DNA of 24,322 bases from Anaerolineales bacterium UBA5195 (GTDB lineage: Bacteria; Chloroflexota; Anaerolineae; Anaerolineales; Villigracilaceae), in NCBI GenBank assembly GCA_002412925.1, contig DHVZ01000049.1:1-24322 (forward strand), read 5' to 3'. A model generated the notes under the pieces. The model was not told the origin of the DNA. It searched no databases and saw only the letters and a list, made by a program, of their open reading frames with translations. Position numbers and translations under genes: made by a program. Of the stretch, positions 8,901-17,600 are shown in pieces. Position 1 is the stretch's first letter, and the number at the start of each line of letters is the position of its first letter.

Positions 8901-9633
8901 CCCCCAAACTCAGCTCCTCATGCCGAAACGGGACAGCCACCGAAAACGCTGCGCCTGCTTGCTTTTGGACGGTTTTTCCCTTTTCATGGGCCCGTTGGAC
9001 AAATCCCGCTGGTGGTTCAGGCGGGAAAAGACTCTCCACCCAATCGGGCAGACGAAAAGCCGCTTCGTTCAGCCACAGGCTGGCCTCGCCTTCCACGTGG
9101 TTCGAGACGGTTTCCAGGATCAGGTCACGCTGGGCAGCGAAGGTCGCAGCCGAGAGGATCTGCCCGCCCAGGTCGAACAAATCCTCATAACCGGGCTTGG
9201 CCTTTTTGACGGGTTTCCGCGCGCCGGGACAGCATTTCAGCATGGTCAGGAGGTTACCCTGCCCCGGCTGCCACTCAAAATGGACTTCATCCATCAATTT
9301 GCGCATAAAGAACAGACCCAGGCCTCCAGCCGCGCGCTCCTCGAGGGCGGCATCCAGGTTTGGGTCAGAAATTTCGTTCACGTCGAATCTTTTCCCCTGG
9401 TCGCGCATGACAATGGTCAGGGCTTCGCGGGTGACGGTGGTGCTGATTTCTATTTGCCCATCGGGAATGCCAGCATAGGCATGCTCGATAATATTCGAGG
9501 CAGCCTCATCGGCGGCCAGTTGGACGTTGTAGACATCTTTTTCGTCCATACAGGCCCGGCGGGCTGATTCAGCCACAAATTCCCGGATGGAATCAAGAAC
9601 TTCAAATTGGGCGGGGAAAATCTTGGTGGGCAT
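5962..9633 (-). CDS. RsbW-like kinase, five GAF domains and SpoIIE/RsbU PP2C phosphatase in one protein
   Basis: 1223 residues, cytoplasmic (no membrane helix). Domain order by eye: an RsbW/SpoIIAB-type ATPase (1-135) with N-box DEAASN (Glu43, Asn47), G1 box DQGK (78-81) and G2 box GGLGLFF; GAF1 about 155-285; GAF2 300-450; GAF3 475-620; GAF4 640-787; GAF5 800-965; a short coiled linker with ETEVQLARQIQETFIP; and PP2C/SpoIIE from about 1000 with the metal-binding aspartates in GGDFYDV (1017), ADVADKG (1035-1038), YTDGITEAF (1160) and SDDITLIVL (1212-1213). Anti-sigma kinase and phosphatase activities for a STAS substrate are normally on separate proteins; here they are joined through a multi-GAF sensor. 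The STAS partner gene lies just upstream on the same strand. No clear SD precedes the ATG at 9633, but a strong hairpin does. Confidence 0.93.
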   Translation of the reverse strand: MPTKIFPAQFEVLDSIREFVAESARRACMDEKDVYNVQLAADEAASNIIEHAYAGIPDGQIEISTTVTREALTIVMRDQGKRFDVNEISDPNLDAALEERAAGGLGLFFMRKLMDEVHFEWQPGQGNLLTMLKCCPGARKPVKKAKPGYEDLFDLGGQILSAATFAAQRDLILETVSNHVEGEASLWLNEAAFRLPDWVESLFPPEPPAGFVQRAHEKGKTVQKQAGAAFSVAVPFRHEELSLGVIQVRRLNGEKITPRELRFLEGLTRTASIALVAWHRVNVERWRLGQLALVRTVSAQIANEPDIDELARKVTRLIQSTFKYYYVGIFTLEPGQKALAFRSSSGGATRRKGRVKELVFSVELGQGLVGQAAQTGQEILVNNVRADPRFRPLDGLPETRSELALPLKLEERVVGVLDVQSDALNAFHPYDMLVLRALADSVAVAIEGAKLYGDLRRQANQMRVVGEVSKQITSILNLRDLMQEVAELIATRFNFPYVHVFTVHSTRRQIHYEAGSGARSAALEGYILNLDDEEGVISWVAQHGETFLANNVDEDPRYVPSPLPPANTRSELCVPLIFNGQVNGILDVQSDQMNAFTEQDRLIIEMLGDSVAAAIRNADLYRSEQWRRQVGDSLREVAVLLSANASLDQVLDAVLTELERNLASDIAAIWLLDEEDLYCAAVHGARASELELARQNSPDATGMLAAALLTRQPFIRKPTDPFGPSAYAAGFDANHSAIAVPLRIGDQSVGALTLAHHTPGRYGHEAQAMATTFASYAAVAIENARLYDSSQEQAYASAALLQVAQAVVSLSDIDEILGTIVRIMPILVGVERTAIYSWDESAGLLRPAQEYGIPDELHATLWKTFEAGEFPLLTEAIQQGQMVMCQDARLGPESWLTVCPCSNEELQAVTYSDDRLLVALPLMLKGETYGVLLVEEAIGGRRFRNRRLEILNGVAQQVALAIQNDLFQKEMVNRERLETEVQLARQIQETFIPKQLTAPQGWDLAARWRTALQMGGDFYDVINLPDGRLGLFIADVADKGIPAALFMALTRTLIRAAVLQTDSPAGALMQVNNLLYPDCEQGMFVTAVYGALDPQTGRFTYANAGHNPPLLVRSSPAKEPGTTIESLTRTGIALGVIERAEMTERSLELAAGDRLVFYTDGITEAFSAAGEVFGDARLLNVLRKSEAGNSQRLLDEIDEAVIAFVAEYPVSDDITLIVLRRND

Positions 9634-9650
9634 AATGAAAGCGTGTTTTT

Positions 9651-9681
9651 GCTGAGCCGCGCCAGGAAACGCGGGCTCAGC
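9651..9681 (-). promoter_or_regulatory. Strong hairpin in the leader of the GAF/phosphatase gene
   Basis: GCTGAGCC (9651-9658) pairs perfectly with GGCTCAGC (9674-9681) and the stem extends by three GC pairs past a one-base bulge. On the minus strand AAAAACACG follows, not a U-tract, so it is not a terminator for minus-strand transcription. It ends 17 nt before the start codon, where an SD would be expected. It may affect translation or RNA stability. Confidence 0.35.
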
Positions 9682-9694
9682 AGAAGAAGAGACA

Positions 9695-9725
9695 AAGCCG
9701 CCCAGACCTCAAGTCAGAGCGGCTT
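9695..9725 (-). terminator. Hairpin terminator between the STAS and GAF/phosphatase genes
   Basis: AAGCCGC (9695-9701) pairs with GCGGCTT (9719-9725), with a short inner GAC/GTC pairing in the loop. On the minus strand the stem is followed by TGTCTCTTCTTCT, and its own 3' arm ends in TTT. It lies 29 nt past the STAS stop and could lower read-through into the kinase/phosphatase gene. Confidence 0.5.
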
Positions 9726-9753
9726 ATTTTCGTTTGTGGTCTGCCAGCGCAAA

Positions 9754-10089
9754 TTAGAGATTACCAACAGCCGCGGTGACATCCGGGAAAATTCTAAACA
9801 GGGTCGTGAAACCAGCCAATTCGAGGGCAGAATTGATATTCGCCGGTACACAAGCCAGGACAACTTCACCGCGATTGTAGCGCTTGCAGTTGCGCTGGGC
9901 AGAAATCAGGGCGCGGAAGCCCGCGCTGGACATGTATTCCAGACCGGTCATATCGATGGCAATTTTGAAACGGCCTTCGTTCACAATGGCATCCAGCGCT
10001 TCACTCAGCTTGGGCGAAGTGGCGCTATCAACGCGACCTTTGACGGTCAACAGGTCACAGTGTTTAAATTGCTTGGACGTGATTTCCAT
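9754..10089 (-). CDS. STAS-domain anti-sigma-factor antagonist (RsbV/SpoIIAA-like)
   Basis: 111 residues forming one STAS domain, the usual length. In partner switching the unphosphorylated protein binds the anti-sigma kinase and frees its target. The phosphoacceptor loop reads IDMTGLEYMSSAGFRAL, with Ser55 aligned to SpoIIAA Ser58. I choose the ATG at 10089 because GGAGG lies 4 nt before it; the upstream ATG at 10125 would add 12 residues without an SD. It follows the CpaF-type gene after 44 nt and precedes the kinase/phosphatase fusion, its expected modifier. A stand-alone RsbV-like protein acting on a non-sigma target is also possible, as no sigma gene is in view. Confidence 0.93.
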   Translation of the reverse strand: MEITSKQFKHCDLLTVKGRVDSATSPKLSEALDAIVNEGRFKIAIDMTGLEYMSSAGFRALISAQRNCKRYNRGEVVLACVPANINSALELAGFTTLFRIFPDVTAAVGNL

Positions 10090-10133
10090 CGAGCCTCCAG
10101 ATTTTGAAAAGGTTAATTCCTGCAAAAATTATA

Positions 10134-11435
10134 TCACAGCCCCAGTCCGAAGTACTCGCCGCCCAACTTGTACCCGGCTACTTCGAGCTTGGGTCCGAAC
10201 ATTGGACGAATACCGGTGGGCTTGAATTCGCCGCGCACTTTGCCATCGCCATCCACGCTGGTCGTGACGAATTTGTAAATATCCGTCTGGGTGACCACAT
10301 CCCCCTCCAGACCAGCCACTTCTGTAATCTGTGTAACCTTGCGGGTGCCGTCCGACAGGCGCGTCATCTGGACGATCAGGTTGACAGCAGACGAAATTTG
10401 TTTCCGCAGGGCGGTAACGGGCAGGTCGATCCCCGACATGAGCGCCATGGTTTCGAGGCGCGCAATCGCATCACGCGGGGAATTCGAATGCAGGGTGGTC
10501 AGCGAACCAGAATGACCGGTGTTCATGGCCTGGAGCATATCGAGCGTTTCGCCGCCGCGAACTTCGCCCACGATCAGGCGATCGGGACGCATCCGCAGGG
10601 CATTGCGGACCAGGTCGCGAATGGTGACCACTCCCGATCCATCGACGTTGGGCAGCTTGGTCTCGAGGCGCAGGACATGGCGCTGTTTCATCTGCAATTC
10701 GACGGCATCTTCAATGGTGACAATGCGCTCAAGATCTGGAATGAAGGTGGATAAGATATTCAGCATGGTGCTTTTCCCTGAGCTGGTATTACCCGAGATC
10801 AGGATGTTCAAGCGCGCCACCACACAGGCTTCAAGGAATTTGGCCATGACGGGCGTCAGCGTGCCCAGCGTGATCAAATCGTCGATATTCATCTTGGTCT
10901 GGGGGAACTTACGGATCGTCAGGAAAGGCCCGCCCACCGCCACCGGGGGCGCAACTACATTCACGCGCGAGCCATCTGGCAGGCGGGCATCAGCTGTCGG
11001 AGAATCGGCATCCACGCGCCGCCCAAGCGGAAGCAGGATGCGGTCAATGATCCGCATCAGGTGTTCCACATCCTCAAAGCGAACGTCGGTTTCATACAGT
11101 TCGCCATTGCGCTCGACAAAGACCGCCTGGGGGCCGTTGGCCATTACCTCGCTGATTTCAGGATCGTCGAGGAGCAGTTCGAGCGGGCCGTAGCCAACCA
11201 GGTCTGCCAGGGCAGCATCGATCACCTGCAAAGTAACGGCCATCGATATGGAAAAACCCAGGTTGAAACTTTCGAGGGTTTTTTCGAGCCAGGCGCGCAC
11301 ATTTTTACGGGTCAGTTCCTGGCTCGGGACCTTTTGCAGCGCAGGAGCGATGGCTTCGATCAGGCGCGCCTTCAAACGCAGAGATTCGGCATCGCGCAAA
11401 GAAGCCGGGGTTACACGCAGCACACGTTCAGTCAT
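10134..11435 (-). CDS. cpaF: CpaF/TadA-type secretion ATPase
   Basis: 433 residues, a hexameric cytoplasmic ATPase of the type II/IV secretion superfamily that powers Flp/Tad pilus assembly in its best-known relatives. Visible motifs: N-terminal helical domain with LVGYGPLELLLDDPEISEVM, VNVVAPPVAVGGPFLTIRKF ahead of the core, Walker A GNTSSGKST (215-223), Asp box IVTIEDAVEL (238-247), Walker B RLIVGEVRGGE (286-296) and His box TGHSGSLTTLHSNS (306-319). An SD GGAGG precedes the ATG by 4 nt. No TadB/TadC, prepilin or prepilin peptidase gene is adjacent. It shares strand and close spacing with the STAS gene, which hints at joint control. Gene symbol by family resemblance only. Confidence 0.92.
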   Translation of the reverse strand: MTERVLRVTPASLRDAESLRLKARLIEAIAPALQKVPSQELTRKNVRAWLEKTLESFNLGFSISMAVTLQVIDAALADLVGYGPLELLLDDPEISEVMANGPQAVFVERNGELYETDVRFEDVEHLMRIIDRILLPLGRRVDADSPTADARLPDGSRVNVVAPPVAVGGPFLTIRKFPQTKMNIDDLITLGTLTPVMAKFLEACVVARLNILISGNTSSGKSTMLNILSTFIPDLERIVTIEDAVELQMKQRHVLRLETKLPNVDGSGVVTIRDLVRNALRMRPDRLIVGEVRGGETLDMLQAMNTGHSGSLTTLHSNSPRDAIARLETMALMSGIDLPVTALRKQISSAVNLIVQMTRLSDGTRKVTQITEVAGLEGDVVTQTDIYKFVTTSVDGDGKVRGEFKPTGIRPMFGPKLEVAGYKLGGEYFGLGL

Positions 11436-11461
11436 GAAGCCTCCAGATCAGATTTGCTTGA

Positions 11462-11467
11462 AGTATA
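11462..11467 (-). promoter_or_regulatory. Extended -10 promoter candidate for the CpaF-STAS operon
   Basis: On the minus strand TGCTATACT gives an extended -10 (TGn plus TATACT), 26 nt before the cpaF start. No convincing -35 box is visible 17 nt upstream. The rest of the 213-nt gap up to 11648 holds only this and the terminator of the next gene. Confidence 0.4.
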
Positions 11468-11595
11468 GCACCAGACGGATTAAATCGCGGGTTGATTGGA
11501 TGGGCCCTTGGGGTTTTTCTACCTACCCCGCTGTTTTTGTGGGATGAAGATGGTTATATTTTGGGATGTGAGGGCTTTCCTATGGAGCCTGTCAG

Positions 11596-11631
11596 AAAGA
11601 AGAAGCGCGCTTTGCAGCGCGCTTCTTCTTT
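11596..11631 (-). terminator. Intrinsic terminator of the giant surface-protein gene
   Basis: A perfect 15-bp stem (11596-11610 with 11617-11631) around the loop TTTGCA on the plus strand. The arm transcribed last on the minus strand ends in CTTCTTCTTT. It lies 17 nt after the stop codon. The core GAAGCGCGC-loop-GCGCGCTTC is identical to that of the terminator at 22119-22156. Confidence 0.85.
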
Positions 11632-11648
11632 CAAGGTACAAAAACCGA

Positions 11649-14600
11649 TCAGCGTTCCCGTTCGGGAGGGGTCGTTATCGCTGCCGGGGCATCGGGTTCG
11701 ATACGGGTCAATACCGCCCGCACCGCTGTGCGGTACGAATAGGTTTGGGCCAGCGGGGCGAAATCCTTGCAGGTCACCAGCGTCATCCAGGTGTAGCCGT
11801 CATTCTTGAAAATCGAAAAATCTGACGGGATGACCTTGCGCAACTCGCGCATCTCATAAATATAACGCTGTCCATTGGCATGCAGGATGACCTGGTCGCC
11901 CCAGATTAACTTTTCCAGGTAGCGGAAGGGTCCGGGGGCGCCATCGGCCAGAGTGACATGACCGGTAATACCGGAGGTGCCCACCTGCCCGGGATAGGTC
12001 GTCCCTTCGAGATAACCCGCCTGGCTGGAGAGCCAGGTGAGATCCCATTCACCCTCCACAATCGGCACACCGGTGATCGGCATCGACAGGCCAAGCCGTG
12101 GAATCTCCAGCCACATCCCACCCAGGCGGGTATAGGCCTTCGCGGCAGGCTGGGCCGGGAGACTGGTGACTACATCAGGCGCAAAACCTGTCGCCGGAAG
12201 AATGCCCTGGCTGCCCGCCCCGCCGCGTCCACGGCCCGGCACCTGGATGGTAACCGAAGCTGCCGCACGATAGTTATTCGGGGCGGTGGCGTTCGGGTCA
12301 TACCAGCGCTCGGTGGAATAGAGGTTATAGGCCGACTGCTGGGTGGGCGGGCCGCCAGGAAGAGCAGGATCGATGGGCAGGCTGCTCCACTCAACGCTGG
12401 ATTCGTTCAAGACCGGCGATGGCCCGACGAAAATTGCCTGGAAGGCGATGCTGACAGTTTCACCGAGCGGGAACTCGTCCCAGATGAATTCCAGGGTTCG
12501 GGTGGGGATGTCGTAACGATAGCTGGTGGGAGTCAGCCCGGTCGGGACAACACTGCCGGCAACAAAGGTCAGGCCGGTCGGCAAGGTATCCCTCAAGACG
12601 ACATCATAGGCATGCGCAGTACTCTCAGCCGTATGCGCCACCTCCAGGGTGAAATTGATCGGCGTGCCGTAGACGGCGGTCGTCGGGTTGGCGGTCTTGA
12701 CGATGCTCAAATCCGGCTCAACAATCTCGACCGGCACAGCCGAAGCTGGCAGACGGGAAATCCCATCCCAAGACCAGGTCACCGCGTTGTTCAAGCCGGT
12801 GACGCCATCCACATTTTCAGGGATATCGAGCACGACAACGAGATATTCGACCACGATGGTTCGGTCTTCGCCGGTGATATTTTCCACCGTGCCAAAGGTG
12901 AATTCGACGTTATGCCCGTCATTGGTGACACGCGAGTCGCCGCTGGGGGCGGGACAGGCGCTCGTGACGCCAGGAGGCAGTGTCACAACCAGGTCTGCCG
13001 GGATGGTCACGCCCGTGCCTACCGGATCCGTTGTGGGCGAGGTACATTCATCGAAGGCCAGGCCGGGGTCAAGGACATCCGCGGCGGTCAGGTTGGTGAC
13101 CGTGCCAGGCGGCAGTGTGACCTGGATGCGATAGGTGAGCGTCTCGCCGATGTACGCCTCGGCTTGCGGGTCAGGCGGCGGCAAAGCAATCGGGCCGTGC
13201 TGGCTGGCAAAGGTGAGCGCTTTTTCATTGCTGATGGCAACATTGTCGGTATCGAGCGCGCTGTCACTGGCCCCGCTATTGAGATCCAACACTTCCACGG
13301 TATTAGTGATGGAAGCCCCTGCGGGAACGTCGTTGACACGCACAATCACCGTGATGGTAGTGTTTGCGCCAGCGGCCAGGCTGATGCCTGTCCAGGTCAG
13401 CGTAGTGTGCCCAGCGCTTGAACCGATTGCCGGCGCAGGGTCCCCAACACCTACATTCTGGAAGGTAACATCATCGGGCAGGGTATCGATGACCCTGATA
13501 CTTGTCAAATTCTGGAAACCTGTGTTTTCGATGATCAGGTCATAAGTAAGCAAAGCGCCGGGAGCCACAATAGTGACGTGATCATCCTTGGTGACAGCAA
13601 TCGTGGAGCGTTGGTCGATATCATCGTCACTGTTATTCGTATCGTCCCTTTCAACGGTATCAGCAGCCGGATCGATGCGAACTAGATTGGTTAAATCGTC
13701 AATTGTGGCTGTTGAAGAAACAACGGCTGTGACCGTGTATTCGATGGAAGCGCCTTTCGGCAGGGTGACATAATCAGTGAAATCGGCCGTGGTGCTAACT
13801 CCCGTGACGTCACAACCTGTTGCGCCGCCGGAAGGGGTGCAGGATATCCACGTCCAGGATTCGATATCGGCTGGTCGATTGTCAGTGATAACGGCGTCAA
13901 CTGCCGTATTCGGCCCGGCGTTTCCCACCACAATCGTATAGGTGAGCGTCAGGCCGGGGACGTAGAAATCCACGCCGTCTGTTTTGTCAGCAGTCAGATC
14001 GACCTGGGGGATGTATTGGAAGCCAAAGTCAGCCGTGAAGTTGACATTGTTGTCTTTCCAAACCCCCGTATAGCTCGCATACTCGTCGCCGGTTGGTTCG
14101 AAGCCGGGCTGGAGGTCGAAATCGTTGCTGCGAATACCGGTTGTCCAGGGAGTGAGGCTGTCGATCCCGTTTTCGTCGACATCCTGGTTGTTGCCATCAT
14201 CGCCGCCAAAGCCAGCGCGGTCTGTGCTGGAGAAGTAACCATCCAGCGCGCCGTCGGTATTAAACTGCGTGGCGGGGATAAACAGGAAGTAACTTCCCGC
14301 AAGCAGGTCGTCAAAAACGTAATTGCCATTCGAGTCTGTCGTCGTCCACGCAACCCACGGGTCTGTGCCAGGCGTGTCGCCGGTGCGGTACAACTCCACC
14401 CGGGCATTTTCGACACCCGCTTCGGCGCCATTCTGGATGCCATCATCGGCTGTGCCCCCCCCCGCGCCGGTATCGAACCAGAGGCGGTTGCCGATGGCAA
14501 CCAATTGATAGTAGCCTGCATCCCAGGTAGTATCGTTTTCGCCAGCCACAAGCGTGGTCGGGGTGGTTTGGCCGGTGCTGGTATCCGCGTCGCTATCAAG

Positions 14601-17600
14601 CGCATCACTTCCACCCTGATCTTGAGGGCTGGAGGCGTAATCTGCCGGCCGGGTAAAGACGAGGTAGTATTCTCCCGGAATCAGATCCGTGAAACTGTAG
14701 AATCCATCGCTGTCCGTTGTGGTGGTTGCAATCAGGCCAAAACCAGTCCGGTAGAGGGTCACCGTGACGTTGGGGATGCCGGTTTCACCCGCATCCTGGA
14801 TCCCATCCGCATCCACATCATTCCAGACGAAATTACCCAGGGAGGCCGGTTGGGTAAGTCCCGCGTCCCAGGTGAGATCATTCTCGCCGGGGTCGAGCAG
14901 GGTCACCACTGTCTGACCGGTTGGGACAATTGCGTCGCTATCCAGCGCAGCGTCCGCGCCCTGATTCAGCAGGGTAATCGAATAACCCGGCGGCGGGGTA
15001 AAGACCACGTAGTAATAGCCCGGAGTCAGGTTGGTGAATCCATAGGTGCCATCCACGCCGGCCACATTCGCTGTTGTGGTGGTTGCAACCAGCGCGCCCG
15101 CGCCAGTATAGAGTTCCACCGTGACGCCATTGATGCCGGTTTCACCCGCATCCTGGATGCCGTTCCCATTCGCGTCCAGCCAGACAAAGTTGCCCAGCGA
15201 GGCCGGGATCAGGTACATCCCCGCATCCCAGGTCAGGTCGTTTTCACCGGGAATGAGTGTGGTGGGAATGGTTTGACCGGTGCTGGCATCCGCATCGCTA
15301 TCGTTGGCGTCTGGGGTAGCGCCACTGCCAATATCTCTCGGGCTGAAGGTATACCCTGCCGGCAGGGTAAAGTCAACGTAATAATCGCCTGGTATCAGGT
15401 CAGTAAAGTTGTAGATGCCGCCAGCGCCAGTGGTAGTGGTCGTAACCAACGCGCCAGCTGCCGTATAGAGGTCGACCGTGACACCAACGATTCCGGGTTC
15501 ACCCGCATCCTGGATGCCGTCCCGATTCAAGTCCTCCCAAACCCGGTCACCCAGCGAGGCCAATTGGTACAGGCCCGCGTCCCAGGTGAGATCGTTCTCA
15601 CCGGCGTCAAGTGTGGTGGTGGCGGTTCGACCAGTGCTGGTATCCGCATCGCTATCATTGGCATCTGGGGTAGGGCCACTGCCAATATCTATCGGGCTGA
15701 TGGCATACCCCGCGGGCGGGATGAAAACGACATAATAATCGCCCGGAACCAGGTTGGTAAAGTTGTACGTGCCGGCCACGCCACCCACAGTGGTGGTGGT
15801 CGTCGCCGCAACCAACACGCCGGCGCCAGTATAGAGTTCCACCGTGACGCCATTGATGCCGGTTTCACCCGCATCCTGGATGCCATCCCGGTTCAAGTCG
15901 TCCCAGACAAAATTACCCAGCGAAGCCAACTGGTACAGACCCGCATCCCAGGTGGGGTCGTTTTCGCCCGAAATGAGCGTCGTGGGGATGGTTTGACCCG
16001 TGACGGGATCTGCATCACTATCGAGCGTATCATCTCCGCCCTGGTTAATGGGGCTGATGGCATATCCCGCAGGCGGGGTAAAATCAACATAGTAATCGCC
16101 CGGAACCAGGCCGGTAAAGTTGTATGTGCCGGCGACACCACCCACAGTGCTGGTGGTGGTCGTCGCAACAACCAGGGCATCATCCGCGGTAAAGGGAATC
16201 CCATCCGGGCCATAACCTGGCCGGTACAGGTCAACTCTCACGCCATCGATGCCAGTTTCACCCGCATCCTGAATGCCGTCCCGATTCAGGTCGTTCCAGA
16301 CAAAGTCACCCAGCGAGGCCGGTATCTGGTACAGGCCCGCATCCCAGGTGAGGTCATTTTCGCCGGGTTCGAGTGTGGTGGGGATGGTTTGACCAGTGCT
16401 GGTATCTGCATCGCTATCAAGTGCATCATCGCCGCCCTGATTTATCGGGCTGATGGTCCACAAACCCGCAGGCGGGGTGAAGTCAACGTAATAACTTCCC
16501 GGGATCAAGCCGGTAAAGTTGTAGATACCGCCGCCGCCGGTGGTGGTGGTCTGAACAAACACGCCAGCGCCAGTATAGAGGTCCACCGTCACGCCGGGGA
16601 TGCCCGGCTCACCCGCATCCTGGATGCCGTTCTGATTCAGGTCATTCCAAACGAAATTACCCAGGGAAGCCAGGGGCGCAAAGCCAAAGTCAACGGTGCG
16701 GTTGGAATAATTGTTCAGAGCTTCGCCGGTTAATGGGTTGGTTAATGGATCATTATCGGTTTCCGGTTCACTGGCGCCGCCCAGCGTGACTTTGCCGCTG
16801 CGGACGTTGCTGCCAGGGGCCAGCCCATTGTTATCATCATCCACATCCGTATTCGGGTCAGCAAAGCGGACATCACTGAGGGTATATCCCGCCGGGGTGA
16901 CAACTTCGACGATGTAATCACCCGCCTGCAGGTAGTCAAAGCGATAGTAGCCGCTTGCATCGGTGGCGGTCAAGGCGATGGCAGCGCCATCGGGATTACC
17001 GTCACCGTCGGTGTCGCGGTACAACCTGACAGTCACACCACCCAGGCCGGGTTCATCTCCATTACGAAGGCCATCATTTGCCGCGCCGCCAAGACCCGCG
17101 CCATTGTCGTTCCAGACGCGGTTACCGAGCGAGTAAGACTCGTAATACAGGCCAAAATCGACGGTGCGGTTGGAGAAATTATTAAGAGCCTCACCGGTTA
17201 ATGGGTTGGTCGCTGGGTCGTTATCGGTTGTCGGTTCGCTGGCGCCGCCCAGTGTAACCAGGTTGCTGCTGAGATTGCTGCCTGACAGATTAACGCCATT
17301 GTTGTCATTATCCACGTCATTATTGGGGACGCTGCCAGTTGCCGGAATCGCGGTGTTGGAATAACCAGCCGGAACGACAATTTCCACGCTGTAATCCCCA
17401 GCTGCCAGTCCGTCGAAGCGATAGTAGCCGCCGCCCGTCGTGGTGGTGGTGGCGATCAGGCTGCCAGCGCGGTACAGGTTGACGGTGACGCCATCGATGC
17501 CGGGTTCGGTGCCATTGCGGAGACCGTCGTTGGGCACGCCGCCAGCCCCCGCGCCGTTATCGAACCAGACGCGGTTGCCCAGGCTGTAAGCAGCCGTAAA

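Noticed and set aside
12186..12200. Conventional LPXTG cell-wall sorting signal
   Set aside because: No hydrophobic segment or basic tail follows; about 165 residues of soluble sortase domain do, and the chain then ends.
14016..16733. A 905-codon plus-strand open frame opposite the SdrD-B repeats (and similar long frames at 11958-13421 and 18835-19848)
   Set aside because: They mirror the codon pattern of the repetitive minus-strand gene, have repetitive low-information products, and lack SD sites or recognisable domains. The minus strand carries the domains, signal peptide and catalytic residues.
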